Below, in pieces: positions 28,551-40,547 of a stretch of DNA of 64,000 bases. The notes under the pieces were generated by a model. The model made no database searches. It saw only the letters and a program-made list of their open reading frames with translations, and was not told the origin of the DNA. The translations under genes were made by a program, and so were the position numbers. Source of the DNA: Proales similis (lineage: Eukaryota; Rotifera; Eurotatoria; Ploima; Proalidae); the NCBI GenBank assembly GCA_019059635.1, contig JAGVRJ010000002.1, forward strand, positions 2,232,001 to 2,296,000, in the 5' to 3' direction. Position 1 is the stretch's first letter. Each line of letters opens with the position of its first letter.

Positions 28551-31500
28551 ATGAAATTTTGGCGTCAAGTTCGAGGTCTCATATGGCGCAACTTCAAGCT
28601 GAAGATCAGAAATGTGGCGCAAACTCTGCCCGAAATATACACTCCGCTGCTTCAGCTCTCAATTGTAATCATGTTCACGTTCTTGATTCCGAGTCAGAAG
28701 TTCGACGCGGTTGAATACGAGTCAGAATTGGTGATGGAAATGGTCTCTGACTATGATCTTTACGTCGCACCGGACACACTTGACACTCGCTCTATAATCT
28801 CCACGATTGTCAATGAATCAGTGAATGTCAATCAGAATGTGCAATTTTTCGACTCGACAGAGCTCATGATCCAGAGTTATCAGGCGAAAAATTTGTCTCT
28901 TTTCAGGCCGGTCTACGGAATCGAATTCATGTTTAATCAGTCCACAATCGAGTACAGTTTACTTATCGATTGGACAAACCAGCTGTTCAGCAACAAAGAG
29001 CTGACGCTTTTTCGTGACCCCTCGCAGCCATGCAGATCCAGATCGGCAAACATAAGTCGAGAAACAGGATTCAAATTCTGTGGCGGAAACCGATTTGTGT
29101 ACAATGGCATTAGCCAGCTCCAGTGCCTTCTAAACAAAGCGATCAATTCGGTGAGTAAATCGCTCAATTGAATCGATTTCAACTCTAAATTAGAGATTCG
29201 ATTCAAAAATTTTCAGCACTTTTACCAGCAAAGTCAAGAATGTGGAGCTCTTCGAGTGCTGAACATGCCCAAACGGGAGCTGATTTTGGAGTCGCCTGTG
29301 CTAATATCGATATCGTCCTATTACTTCACACTGTTCTATTTGAGCAGTTTGATTACGTTCGTGGTGTTTATTGTGATCGAAAAAGAGAAAAGACTGAAAG
29401 AGCTAATGCGAATCATGGGCCTCAGTGATTTGGCCTATTGGAGCTCGTGGATCATAACCTATCTCTTCCCGTTCACAGTTTTCAACTTTGCCGCTGTCGC
29501 TATCTTATTCGCGGTCGGATTATTCAAGTCGGCCGCAGTCGCCATTCTCTTTTTTGTGTTCATGCTTCTGTTCTCGATGGCCACCATATCGTTCGGAATG
29601 CTCATGTCGACTTTGTTTAGAAAGTTTCAAACAGCAGGTTCGTCCAAGTTCGCTGCCTCTTCACTATTCGCCATTGATATCTGAAATTAAAAAGCATCGG
29701 TTACTTCACTCTCATACACTCTGCTTGGACTTCTCTACTGGCTCTGGTACACATTCAGAGCAGTTGGACTTTCGATTCCGATCGCCGTTCAATGGCTCAT
29801 GCTGCTCATATTCCCGTCAACGATTTCGGTTGCCCTTGACCAGGTTTAATTCAAACTGTTTTCTTTAGACTTGTTCGCTCTGTTTCACCTTTCCAAGGTT
29901 CTGTTTGCGCAAACGTTCGGAGATTTTCAGTTCGAGCGAATATTCTCCGAGATACGGCCGGGCACTGTGACTGTATTCAACTGCCTTATCATGCTTCTGA
30001 TCGACACAGTCCTGTACTTTTTTATGGCCCTTTATTTTGACTCTGTAATTGCGAGTGAGGCTAACGGCGTTGCCAAACCGTTTTATTTTTGCCTGGACCC
30101 GACCTACTGGCGTTCAAGACTGAGACAGCCAATCGATGACGATGCTGGGATCGAAATGACACAGATTGGTGACTTTGAGCCAGTCGGAGTCGAGATACGA
30201 AGAAACAAAACAATCACGTAAGTCTGCCACATACACACTCATCGAGACGAAATCAACTTGAAGCATTTTGGCTCAGGATAAGAAATTTGCGCAAGAGTTT
30301 TAAGACCGGTTCGAAGACTTTCAATGCTTTGGACGATTTCAGCCTGGACATTTATTCAGGACAAATAACGGCCATTCTAGGTAGCCCTGCGATTTGCATT
30401 TCATTCCAGACAAGTATAAAACTTGTACACAAGGTCACAATGGCGCCGGTAAAAGTACTCTATTCAAAATAATGAGTGGTCTTTTGAAGCCTGATTCGGG
30501 AAGCGTTAAATTCAAAAATTTGGTTTGATTTCATTTCCTACTTGATTTTTGGGCTGAAAAATCTTTATTCGACTGGCAAGAACATCGCAAAAGCAAAAGA
30601 CCTCGATGAGATCCGATCGATGACTGGCATGTGTCCTCAAGAAGATGTACTTCACGACAATCTGAATGCAGTCGAGCATTTGCATTTCTACTCCCAGCTC
30701 AAAGGCCTTGCCAACTCGACCGGCACGAGAAAGGTGGCTGTTAGGTTCAGTGTTTGTTCCGTTCATTCTTCAGAACGCATCGAAGGCGGACGAGCTCTTG
30801 AAAAAGCTCGGCTTGTTCGATTCGCGCAAAACTCTGGCAAAGAGCTTAAGTGGAGGAGAAAAACGAAAGCTTTGCATCTGCATTGCATTGATAGGAGATC
30901 CAAAGGTATTCTCCGTCCATCCATTCATTCATCTTGGCTCTAATTAGCTGAAAAAGTTTCTTATTCTGGACGAGCCAACAAGCGGAATGGTACATGACAG
31001 TCTTGCGCAGCCCGACTATTAAACAAAAAATTGAATTTTCGAAAGGACCCGAAGAGTCGACGCGAAGTTTGGGATTTGCTTCGAAGCATAAAAGAGAACC
31101 GAGTGATTCTTCTGTCCACTCACTTTATGGACGAGGCCGATGTGCTCGCAGGCAAGCAAGCTTATTGATGCCCTCGTTCCTCAGCGAATCAACACTTTAT
31201 GCACTATTAGATCGCAAAGCAATCATCAGCAAGGGTAGACTCAAGTGTGTAGGATCTTCCCTCTTTATGAAAAACCGTTTTGGCCTCGGCTATAATCTTA
31301 AGTAACGGCATCAAATAAGTTGCTTTGCTCGGTTTTTTTTTCTAATTTTTCTCGATGGCTAGTCTGAACATGTTTTTCAACGTTGACCAAGATCCCAATA
31401 ATCTGACCATGTTCATGAAAGAATTCATCGAAGAGACGAGACTTGAGAGCTACAGAGGAAAAGAAATTTACTACTCGTTGCCGTTCAGTGCCATGCACAA

Positions 31501-34500
31501 GTTCGAGGTCCTGTTGGGCTCGTTGGAACAACATCAGAAAGCTTTCGGCATTGAGAGCTTTGGAATTTCGATGACCACTCTGGAAGAAGTCTTTCTCAAG
31601 ATCGGTTCGAATCAAGCAGTTTTGAAGCCAAACTCAAGTGCCTTATAATTTCATTTGAAGGCGAGAGCGAATCGGCAGAAGAAGGGGAGCATGTCGAGGA
31701 AAATCGAAACAATCAAATTCGAGATGGATGGTCAGTTGGACCACGCAGTTCACGGTCAGACCAGACCAGTCCTGGTGCTTGTGTAATAACGCGGGAGTTC
31801 GAATACAACTCAATTTTACTATTAATTTTGCATAACAATAGCGACTGGCTTCAAGAAAAGAACCTCAAACGTGGAAGGTGTCATTGGCGCTGATTAAAAT
31901 TCGCTTCCTACTGGTGCTTCGCAATCCGCGAGCCTTCTTCTCCCGCTTCATCCTTCCAATTCCTTTGATTGCCATCACAGTTCTCCTTCCAAAACTCTTT
32001 TCATTCGCAGATGTTTACGATCCAAACGTGAGACAATTGCTTTCTGATTTTTACTTCAAGCGCTAATCATGAAAACCTGTCAGAAACCTATTCGATCGAG
32101 TCTTAATTTGAATGAATACGCAAACGAACAAAACCAGTTCCTCATCATCAACAACAGCGGACAGAGTCTAGAGAATATAATTTCAAATAACTTGCAAGTA
32201 AACGACGAGCTGAGTAGGCAGCCACTGCAATTTGTTTCAAGCTTTCAAGACCTCACGTTTGAGAACATGAGCTGGACTAGCTACTCGGGTCTTGTTTTTG
32301 AAGACATTGCTCAGCCTTTCAACAGTCTCACGTTGCTATATAACGACACGGCCATATTTGCGGTTCCTTATCTCGTCAATTTGGTCAACAGCTTTTATGC
32401 CCGCCTTAATCAAATTCCGCAAGTGCACGCATACATTCAGGCGTGGCCCCGACAGGATTGCGAATCGTTCAATGTCCAGTCGTTTTCTTCTTTTATCATC
32501 ATCGGCATTAGCTTCATTATTCCGATCGCATCGATGGCCGCCGACTTGGTCGAAGATCGAGGTAAGCATTTCAACTCTTCATTAAATAATCAGATCATTT
32601 AAATTGGCTTTAATCGCAGAGGTAATCTTCTTGCCGAGGTTCACTCAGATGCAAAAACTTGAGGCTCTTGTTTAACTAGCTTAAATGCCGGTCGCAACTT
32701 AGACTCGGAGGCTGCACATTTGTTCAGTACTACAGCGCTCATTTGATTTCGTTCATGTCCCAGTTCGTCGTTCTGCCCATCATCCTTTACCTGCTGATAT
32801 TTTTTGTTCCGGGCGTGAAGCTGGTAGAATTCGAACCATTAGGTACAAATTTAACTTAAATCTTTCGATCACTAGAATGGCACTCATGTGATTGCAGGCG
32901 CCAAAATCTCTTTGATCGTCATGACTGTTATCTACCTTCCGGCTCTGGTTCTGTTTGCCGCCTGCGTTTCGTTTGTTTTTGACAAGAAAGAGACCGCCAT
33001 CGGATTTTTAACTGTGATATTCATCATGGTAGCTTGCGTTTGCCTCTTACAACTCAATAGATTCTGATCACCTTGGTTTTTTTTTCCAAGTTGTTTATAA
33101 TCCCGTACAGCGCGCTCAGTTTCGTCCAGAGCGAGGTGAAATTCTTGATTCACGCAGTCGTTTCTGCCCTTAATCCCATCTACGGCTTTATCGGTTCAAT
33201 CGGGTTTATATCCAACGTAAGCGTTTCTTTCAATTTAGTTTTCATTTTCTCGCAAATACAAGGCTTCTTGTTTATCTAGATTTACTACAACGAAATCGGC
33301 ACCGGTTGTAGCGTCGACTCTTCAATTCAAATTCCTTTTGGTCTTTATTTTGAGTTTGAGAAATATTCTACTGCGATTTCCATGCTGGCTGTGAGACCGC
33401 TCTTTTTGTCTCTTACTCGACTCTTCTTTAACCTTCAATCACAATATCCAAGGGGCTTTTGAACGTTGTCGTTTGGGCGATTTTACTCTTTGTTTTCGAC
33501 AGACTTGTTAATGGATCCAATGTTCCGAATATGAAAGAGTCGACCGAGCAAGAAGAAATCTTCACAAATGAAGACTCTGATGTGCTTGAAGAGAGACAAC
33601 GCGTTCAAGCAGGCATCTACGACGTGAGTTTTCCTCATTTTTCATCTAACTTTGACTAGTCAACAGATGTGATGAGTTCTTTTGCCAGGAATCGCCTCTT
33701 GTTCTCAAAGGAGTCAGGAAGGTGTTCAGCAAACGCCGAGGCAATCGAAGGAATTCTCAAGTCAACTCAGACAAGAGCTCAAACAAGTCGAAAATTGTGG
33801 TCGATAATTTGTCGCTCATGCTTAGAAACGGTGAGATTTTCGGACTTTTAGGTGAGTAGATCGAATATTTTCAGGTCGGCATGAGTTAAAAGTTTTCGAA
33901 GGACCGAACGGTGCTGGAAAAAGTACCACGATCAAGTGAGCTTTCTCTTGTTTCTCGCTTTAATTTTCAAAGTAAATGATCGGGCGACGATTCAGTATGG
34001 TGGCGACAATCATGCGGCCTACTCGGGGTTCAATCGCTATCAAAGGAAAGCCTCTCAGCGCCGAGGTGTTTAGCAGCAATGCTGGTTATTGTCCTCAGCA
34101 TTCGGCCTTGTGGAACGAAATCACCCTCAAAGAGCATCTCTACGTGTACTGCACTCTGAAGGGATTAGAAGGAAAGCAGCTAAATCAACAGTGCGATCAG
34201 TATGTTGCTTTCTTCATCATTCTGGCACGCTCATCTCAGTCTTCTCTGGCCACAGACTTATGGATTACTTGAACATTAAAGAGCATGCAAACAAGAAAGC
34301 TAGAGAGCTGAGCGGAGGAACCAAAAGGAAGCTGTCTTTCTTGATTTCGCTCCTTGGCATGCCGTTTCTAATGCTCTTGGACGGTGAGAATCGATCTGTT
34401 TTTAATTCAACTTATCATCTGACACTTCCCCTTTGAAAAGAGCCGACAACTGGCATGGATCCAAAATCGAAGCGCAACTTTTGGTACTTCCAAATCATTC

Positions 34501-35106
34501 AGGCTTTCAATTCATTTTGACCGTCCGTCTTTAAACAGGAACATAATGATCGAGATTTTTAAGAGCGCTAAAAACTGCGCCATTCTAACCACTCATTCCA
34601 TGGACGAAGTGGAAGCTTTGTGCCATCGCATTGCGATTATGGTTCACGGCGAGTTCAAGTAATGCCTGAGAAGAGCAAGCAGTTCGAATAGCGTTAATCT
34701 CTTTGGCCGCGTGTTCAAGATGCTTGGGCTCAAGTCAACATCTCAAAGAGAAATTCGGCAGCGGCTATACTCTCCAAGTTTCGGTTGAAAATGACCTAAA
34801 GCGAGATTTTAACGTGCTCATTGAGCGCTTCTTCATGAACTTGGCCGAGCTGAGAGAAGAAGAAGACGGCTGGCTCGAGTTTCATGTGCCCAGAGATGCC
34901 ATCAAGTCACTTGGACTTGTGTTTGCTCGATTAGAAAGAGGTAATTCAAGCGCTTCTTTGGTTGCCTGTCGGCGATATTTCACTCGGTTTTTAAAGCCAA
35001 AGCAGACGGCCTCATAAATGAGTACAACTTTAGCCAGGCAACTCTCGAGCAGGTGTTTATTAGACTGGCGCGTGAACAAAACAACGTCAAACCGTCAAGT
35101 GATTAA
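28551..35106 (+). CDS. full-length ABCA-type lipid transporter
   Basis: More than 25 small exons encode one protein of about 1,500 residues. Order: TM helix 1 after [12 protein letters not shown], large extracellular loop, [17 protein letters not shown] with the first membrane block, [12 protein letters not shown], first ATPase domain ([29 protein letters not shown]-equivalent, STHFMDEAD), acidic linker, second membrane half, and second ATPase domain ([31 protein letters not shown]). Both nucleotide sites look complete. ABCA proteins move phospholipid or sterol across membranes. Exon 9 is only 33 bases. The exon at 32620-32621 seems to be two bases long between two 58-base introns. The intron after 31151 has a GC donor. 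An AATAAA at 35173 fits the end. Closest subtype is ABCA3-like by feel. Confidence 0.9.
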
Positions 35107-35225
35107 AACTCAGCCAGTTTTTAGCCTCAATTTGGTTTTGAATTTAATTTTCGGCTAATCGCTATTTGCCTGAATAAATTCTTCAATTGTACGTCACGGT
35201 CGTTGACGCAACCTTTGGCAGCGAA

Positions 35226-37093
35226 TTAAGTTTCTGACTGAAATTCGCAGCGCAAGTCAGAGGGCTTACCAAGAAAACTGTTCATCCTTGGCTGAATAGA
35301 CGAGTCAAGCTCGTCTGTAAAGACAGGGCCGTCGTTCCAAATCATATCGAAGCCGCCTACTCGCTTCTCTCTTCCGGTGAGTCTTAAGCCAAATCAAAGA
35401 ATGAGAAGCTTGCACATTGCTTGAGCTTGGGCTTACTTGTTCTCCATGTCGATTATGGTCAGAGTGTCGTCCAAGAGACGAAATTTAAGATCAAAGTCCT
35501 CTTGGCTACTTGCTGTTAGAGACGGTGACGCGTTTATCTCGATCAACCATGGCTTGAGGCTCGAGTCCAACAGAATGTCATAGCCGTACAATTCGAAGCA
35601 ATGTTTATCGTTTATGATCGTCTTCTGTACACTCTGGAGGCTTTTTATGAAAATGTCATCAATGAGGCTGAACATCTGGTCGACTTTTTCGTGTCCATGT
35701 CTGGCCAGCAGATATTTCCTGAGGCTTTCAATCGACCATTTGGCTCCTTTTTCCGGATCATAGTTGGGCGCTTGTTTCTGTATTGCGTTATTGGTCAGAT
35801 GAACGTCTTTTATGGCCAAGTCGGCGTTCAGAATCGAATGAGCAATGTTCAGCCAATCTAAATCAATACTCACAGTTGTCGGCAATTCGATTGAGCGAGA
35901 AACGAGTTCCTGAAAGGCGAGCAAATCCCTCTCTGTACAAGTAAGCTTTCATTGGATTGAACTAGAGTCCTTAATCATAAGCAGAAGGTGGTAATATGCA
36001 TAAAATAGTGGACACCGACCGATGTGACCAGAAGGTAAAGACGCATGTCGAACTTTTTCCCTCCAATCAGGTACGGATCGGCAAGGTATCGCTGAACCAC
36101 ATAGATTTCAGTGGTACCAATTTCTTTGGCACTTTCGAGTCCTCTGTCGGTCAGCTTGAGCTCTCCCTACCATGAAAATGATCAAGGGACAGCGAGAGCA
36201 CCGATTGTAAAGATCCGTTCGCAAACCTTTTTCCAATCGGTTATGTCTTTCAAGTCGGTGAAGAGAAAAATGCCTTTGCCTTGAGCGCGAGCGGCCGGCT
36301 TCATAATCCAAATGGTGCCAGGCTTTCGCTTGAACTCCTCCACAAACATGTGATACTCGGACTGAACACGAAATCAACGCACTCTGTTGTTTGGCAAATA
36401 GAAATGAGAAAACAAACCGGAAGAACGAACGTGGTCGGATAGAAATCCCATTTTGCCGCTTCAGCTTTGTTCGACTCGCGTTCTAGCTGACGTTTTACTC
36501 GCTTGAGATTCTTGATCATGAGATCTTTTCTAGTGAGCTGTAAAGAATTTTCAAGCAGCGCAAAACGAATCAAAGGCTTGGCTGCTCACTTCGTAGTGAT
36601 TGCGAAAGTGGTTTATGCGGCGATGCTCTTCAAAGTAGTTCTGGTCGAACAGCTCCTTCATTGATGAAACGTCGACCCAGTAAATGTCCCAATCGTCCGA
36701 AGAGCTTGGTTTTTCATTTCATGATTATTTCTCAGCACACGTTCTACAGCTTTGACTCAAACATACTCGGTGATCTCTTGCCAGCCTCTGGCTTTGAATA
36801 CGTCGAGAATCGTGTTTTGCAAAAAGCATCTGAATCGAATCTGACGATCTGAAATGCCCCTTTTCTGCGGCTTACTGAACGGTATGAAGTTGGGCGGATA
36901 GGTGACTGTCTGCTGACTGGTCACATCAGCTGAAACCGGCTGTACTTGAGAGCCTGAGTTCTTAAAAAAACACCCAAGTTGTCGAAATTTATTATTTTCT
37001 GGTTGATTAAAGAAATCGAATCACTTTGCCGGGCTTTTTGCTTTGATCTAGTTGATTTGAATTCGAAGCAGAGTTGAGCTGGTTTTTGCTCAT
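35226..37093 (-). CDS. TTLL9: tubulin tyrosine ligase-like protein, TTLL9 type
   Basis: Several exons from ATG at 37093 ([14 protein letters not shown]). Readable conserved lines in order: [126 protein letters not shown], and [15 protein letters not shown]. The tail [20 protein letters not shown] is specific to TTLL9. The enzyme is an ATP-grasp polyglutamylase-type ligase acting on axonemal tubulin, so a ciliated animal is implied. The C-terminus after that line is short, ending at 35226, against about 40 more residues in vertebrates. It converges on the ABCA gene. Confidence 0.9.
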
Positions 37094-38075
37094 TCTCTCT
37101 TTCTTTCGCCTACTTTAGGGGGGGTTTGGTTTGTTCAGCCGCTCAGAATTAAACTGATTCAGGCAATGGATTTCCATGGGTTTCCATGACAATTCTCCTA
37201 AATCTGCATGAGAACTAACCTAACTAAAGAGCTTAAAGCTGAATCTTTTCTTCAAAGCCTCTCCTCTATTTTCATTCTTTTTACCTCTCATTCCTACAGC
37301 CGACGCGTTTCAAAGCAGAATTTTGACACCGCATGCGCGAAGAGGTGCCAATTGATTTATGCAAAAGAAAATAGATCCCATGTCTGAGTATAATGGTTTC
37401 GAGAAAATTTGACTTGAATGCGTCCTTTGAAATGAAAATGGGACCGAACAATAATCAGAATTATAAAATAAACAAAAAAAATCGAATAAATGAGAAACGT
37501 AAATAAACCAGTGGCAAGAAAAATAAGCGCCAAAGTCAAGTGACCCAAAAATCGGACGAAAAGCGACGCGCATTCAAAATTAAGGGAAGTCGAGTAGAGC
37601 GCAGTAGAGAGAGAGAGACAGCGAGAAGACAAGTGAGCACAGGGCTTTAAGCATAACGGTATACGGCGCATGCGCTTCGACTAACCACGTCATCATGTTG
37701 ACTTCTAAATTCAAGCACTCTTTATGATAAGATAAATAATTCCGACATTCAGGGCTGGTCGTGAGTTTGTTGTGTAGCCGTTCTTCTTGCCGTCGTTTTG
37801 TTCATCAAACTTGTCGTCGTCACCACCAACATTAAAAAAGCCATCGTTCAACTCGCAATTTGTCCAATCAAACAAGCTTGTCATTTATTCAAAGCGCTCT
37901 ATCGATTTCTAGCGAGAGCGCTCACTCAATACTTGCTCGAACTGCGATAGCATTCACAACTTGTTGACACGCAATCGATTTCGCTCATTGAAAAAAAAAA
38001 ACATTCAACACAATCGAAGGGAATTGATTTCATTTTTTGCCAAAAATTGAATAAATAAATAAATCGCGAGAAAGA
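37094..38075. other. divergent intergenic region
   Basis: Promoter space between TTLL9 and the lysine-rich membrane protein gene. A short GA-rich repeat lies at about 37608-37630, and poly-A stretches lie near 37990-38000 and 38050. Minus-strand hydrophobic frames at 37310-37671 look like chance translations. Confidence 0.45.
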
Positions 38076-39149
38076 ATGAGCAGTGATTTACTCGTCGGCG
38101 TATTTATGGCCTTGTCGGTGCTTGCCGTCGGTCTTCTCACATACTTCTACGGCTTTAACTCAAGCGAGCAACAAGAGACATCAGAGTCACAGCCAGCTCC
38201 AGCAAAAAAGAAAGCGGCCGCTGCAAAAGCTAAAACCGAACCGGCAGTTAAACCGACCAAAGTCGAAAACGCGCCAACCAGCAAGCAGGAAAAGGCCTCG
38301 GCAAAGACCACAACTGTGACAGATACGAAGCAAGATGGCAAACAGCAAAACAAAAAAGAGACTGAATCCAAGCCAGCTGAGAAGAAAAAGTCGAAGAACA
38401 AGAACAAAAATGAAAAGCCGGCCGAAGAAGATGTAATGACCTCTACTCAAAACGCAACTGAATTTGACGTCAACGATCCGAGCTGGGTTACTGTGGTTGA
38501 TAAAAAGCAGAAAAAGAAGCAGACCAAACAGGAAAATGAAGCCGCGACTTTGCCCGCTGAGCCGCAGTCAGCTAATCAAGTTGTAGAAGAGAAGCCGGTC
38601 CCTGTCCAGACGGTCGAAGAGATCAAACCAGCTAAAAAGGCTGATGACGAATGGATCACAGCAACTGATAAACGAAAGAAAAAGAACAATTTAAAAGAGA
38701 AAGAAGAGGCCAAGCCGGCGGCTCAGAAACCAAACGTCCAGACAAAGCAAGCAGCCCCGAAACAGGCCGCCGCTCCTCAGCCTGTAAGCGATGTCAACAA
38801 TAACTTGGTCAAGTCTCAACCAGTTGAGCAAGTCAAGCAGACTGAGGCAACCAAGACTGTGGCCAAAACTGAAGAAAAAAAGACAAGCAGCAAGACGTTG
38901 TCAAAGAAGACAAACGGCATCAAAGAGTTGAAACAGACCAACTTAAGCGAGTCGATGATTCTGATCGAGACAAGCGACTCTGTGTCGACCACCACCGAGT
39001 CAAGTGTCGGCGATAAGGCTTCTGGCAAGTTGACTACGAAAAAGAGCAGCGAGTCTTCGTCTGAGTCTCTGCAAGAGGCCGAGAATGAGGATGGCTTTGT
39101 GACAATCGTTAGCAAACGCAACAAGAGAGCGGTTCGTCGCGAGAATTAG
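38076..39149 (+). CDS. lysine-rich single-pass membrane protein with three W/F-T-x-D/S-K repeats
   Basis: A 357-residue single-exon protein. A short lumenal N-terminus is followed by one TM helix (about 5-26, LLVGVFMALSVLAVGLLTYF). A long, highly charged and probably disordered cytosolic tail rich in Lys, Glu, Ala and Gln follows. Three copies of a short motif stand out: DPSWVTVVDKKQKKK (about 133), DDEWITATDKRKKKN (about 189), and EDGFVTIVSKRNKRA (about 337, the end). The layout recalls ER or nuclear-envelope basic proteins such as metadherin/LYRIC or ribosome-binding protein p180. I cannot prove either; the repeats may be the interaction sites. Confidence 0.75.
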   Translation: MSSDLLVGVFMALSVLAVGLLTYFYGFNSSEQQETSESQPAPAKKKAAAAKAKTEPAVKPTKVENAPTSKQEKASAKTTTVTDTKQDGKQQNKKETESKPAEKKKSKNKNKNEKPAEEDVMTSTQNATEFDVNDPSWVTVVDKKQKKKQTKQENEAATLPAEPQSANQVVEEKPVPVQTVEEIKPAKKADDEWITATDKRKKKNNLKEKEEAKPAAQKPNVQTKQAAPKQAAAPQPVSDVNNNLVKSQPVEQVKQTEATKTVAKTEEKKTSSKTLSKKTNGIKELKQTNLSESMILIETSDSVSTTTESSVGDKASGKLTTKKSSESSSESLQEAENEDGFVTIVSKRNKRAVRREN

Positions 39150-39590
39150 GCTTCCATGGGTCACATATCAATTCTAAGGCTTGGATCTTCCCTAATACTA
39201 CATCACTGTGCCTCAGCTCGTCTACCGATCCAAAAGTACGAATTGCACCTGTTTAACTTCACCGTTTTTCTTTTCTCCTCTTTTGTCCTTTTTGATCCAA
39301 AATGGTTTTTTGCTCGATGCGCTTGGATAAAGCGTTATGTCTCCAACCAAGCAATAAACTTACCGCGTTTACTTTACACTCAACGACGTTTTACTGACTA
39401 GACCGAGTCGTCTTGAAACATGACGAGTTCAGATCGACTCTGATGCGAATTTAGGGCGACATGATCTTAGGCCCGCTTTAAAACGCTCTCAAAGTCTTAA
39501 TCAAACTGTGGGAAACAAGACATGTTTTGGGTGGAGTATTTAAGAACGGCGCCGACATTATGGCGTTAGAAACAAACGCAATTGATTTGA
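39150..39590. other. spacer with the phospholipase promoter
   Basis: 3' flank of the lysine-rich gene, then the promoter of the phospholipase-like gene with a TATA-like TATTTAAG at 39537-39544. No other gene is seen. Confidence 0.5.
39537..39544 (+). promoter_or_regulatory. TATA-like box before the phospholipase-like gene
   Basis: TATTTAAG lies 47 bases before the ATG at 39591, which leaves room for a short 5' UTR. The gene encodes a secreted protein, the class that often has TATA promoters. Confidence 0.5.
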
Positions 39591-40331
39591 GTGAAAATGA
39601 ATAAATTCTTGATATTGAGCCTATTGCTTGTAGGCGCATTGCTGGTTCAAGGCCGATCGGTCGAGTCAGAAGGCAACACTGAAAAAAGATTCCTTGGCTC
39701 GATTGGATCGTGGATCAATAACAACATCATAAACCCGATCTCTGGTGGTGTGACCAGTGTGGTGAATACCATCAAGGATCCTTTTGTTGACTTTGGCAAC
39801 ATGCTTCAAGGAGTAGTTGGTCAGGTTGACAACTTTTTCGGAAACACGCTCGTTAACTCGGTGAACCAAGCTGTGAACGCAGTTCAGAGCCAAACTCTTT
39901 CTTTGATCAATATGGTCGTCAGCGTCATTTTCCCCGGCGGCTTTGGCGCAGCTCCCGCCCAGGACCCGTGCAAGTCGACTTGCTTCCAAAGAATCAACTA
40001 CCAGGGTCAGACCACCGATTATTACTTTGACCAACCCAACGGTTGCATCGCCAAGGGCTTTATCGACCCGTCTGTGAAGTTGTACGACTCGTGCTGTGAC
40101 CAGCACAACGCTTGCCTAAACTCAAAGTGCTGCACCAACGACTGTCAGAGTCTGAAGAACGAGTGCGACAAGAAATACGACGAGTGCTTGAAGTCCAAAT
40201 GCGTTCAATTCATTTCGGACAACACCGCTTTTTATACTTGCTTGGGTCGAGGCGCTTACATCGCTTCTGTGGCCGTCAACCAGACTTGCAATCCGTCGGT
40301 CACCGTCAACCGAAAAATCTGCTACTGCTAA
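39591..40331 (+). CDS. secreted phospholipase A2-like protein
   Basis: A 246-residue single-exon protein with a signal peptide (about 1-20) and a dibasic KR site at about residue 31-32. A Cys-free region of about 90 residues rich in Val, Asn and Gly follows, then a Cys-rich domain of about 120 residues. That domain carries SCCDQHNAC (about 166-174), the PLA2 catalytic His line with the flanking Asp partner expected in the next helix, and about 14 Cys in all. It most resembles group XII or conodipine-like PLA2s. These hydrolyse the sn-2 ester of phospholipids, though some are inactive. The KR site suggests that a leader is removed. AATAAA is at 40353. Confidence 0.75.
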   Translation: MKMNKFLILSLLLVGALLVQGRSVESEGNTEKRFLGSIGSWINNNIINPISGGVTSVVNTIKDPFVDFGNMLQGVVGQVDNFFGNTLVNSVNQAVNAVQSQTLSLINMVVSVIFPGGFGAAPAQDPCKSTCFQRINYQGQTTDYYFDQPNGCIAKGFIDPSVKLYDSCCDQHNACLNSKCCTNDCQSLKNECDKKYDECLKSKCVQFISDNTAFYTCLGRGAYIASVAVNQTCNPSVTVNRKICYC

Positions 40332-40547
40332 ATTCATTCTGATCTTAGAAATAATAAACAATTCGCATCACTATTCAAGCACGCTTAATTTAATTTGAAG
40401 CATCCTTGTCAAGAATCGGATCGTTTAGATCGTCTGTTTTGAATTAGAGCCGGTCTAACCCGAATCGCATTTTATATGAGAGCAGACGACGAGACGATTC
40501 ACTGTCCGTCTCTCTTTTCAGTTTGCTTTAAATGATCTCTGTGTCTC

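Noticed and set aside
31627-31660. A 23-base intron at the end of the ABCA first half
   Set aside because: An earlier donor at 31605 gives a 56-base intron and keeps the family line VFLKIGE, so the tiny intron is not needed.
37310-37671. Hydrophobic minus-strand frames of 87 and 104 codons upstream of the lysine-rich gene
   Set aside because: Overlapping frames in AT-rich promoter sequence with no family match; hydrophobicity follows from T-rich codons.
39666-40106. 146-codon antisense frame opposite the phospholipase-like gene
   Set aside because: Shadow of a Cys-rich, signal-peptide-bearing gene with its own TATA box and poly(A) signal.
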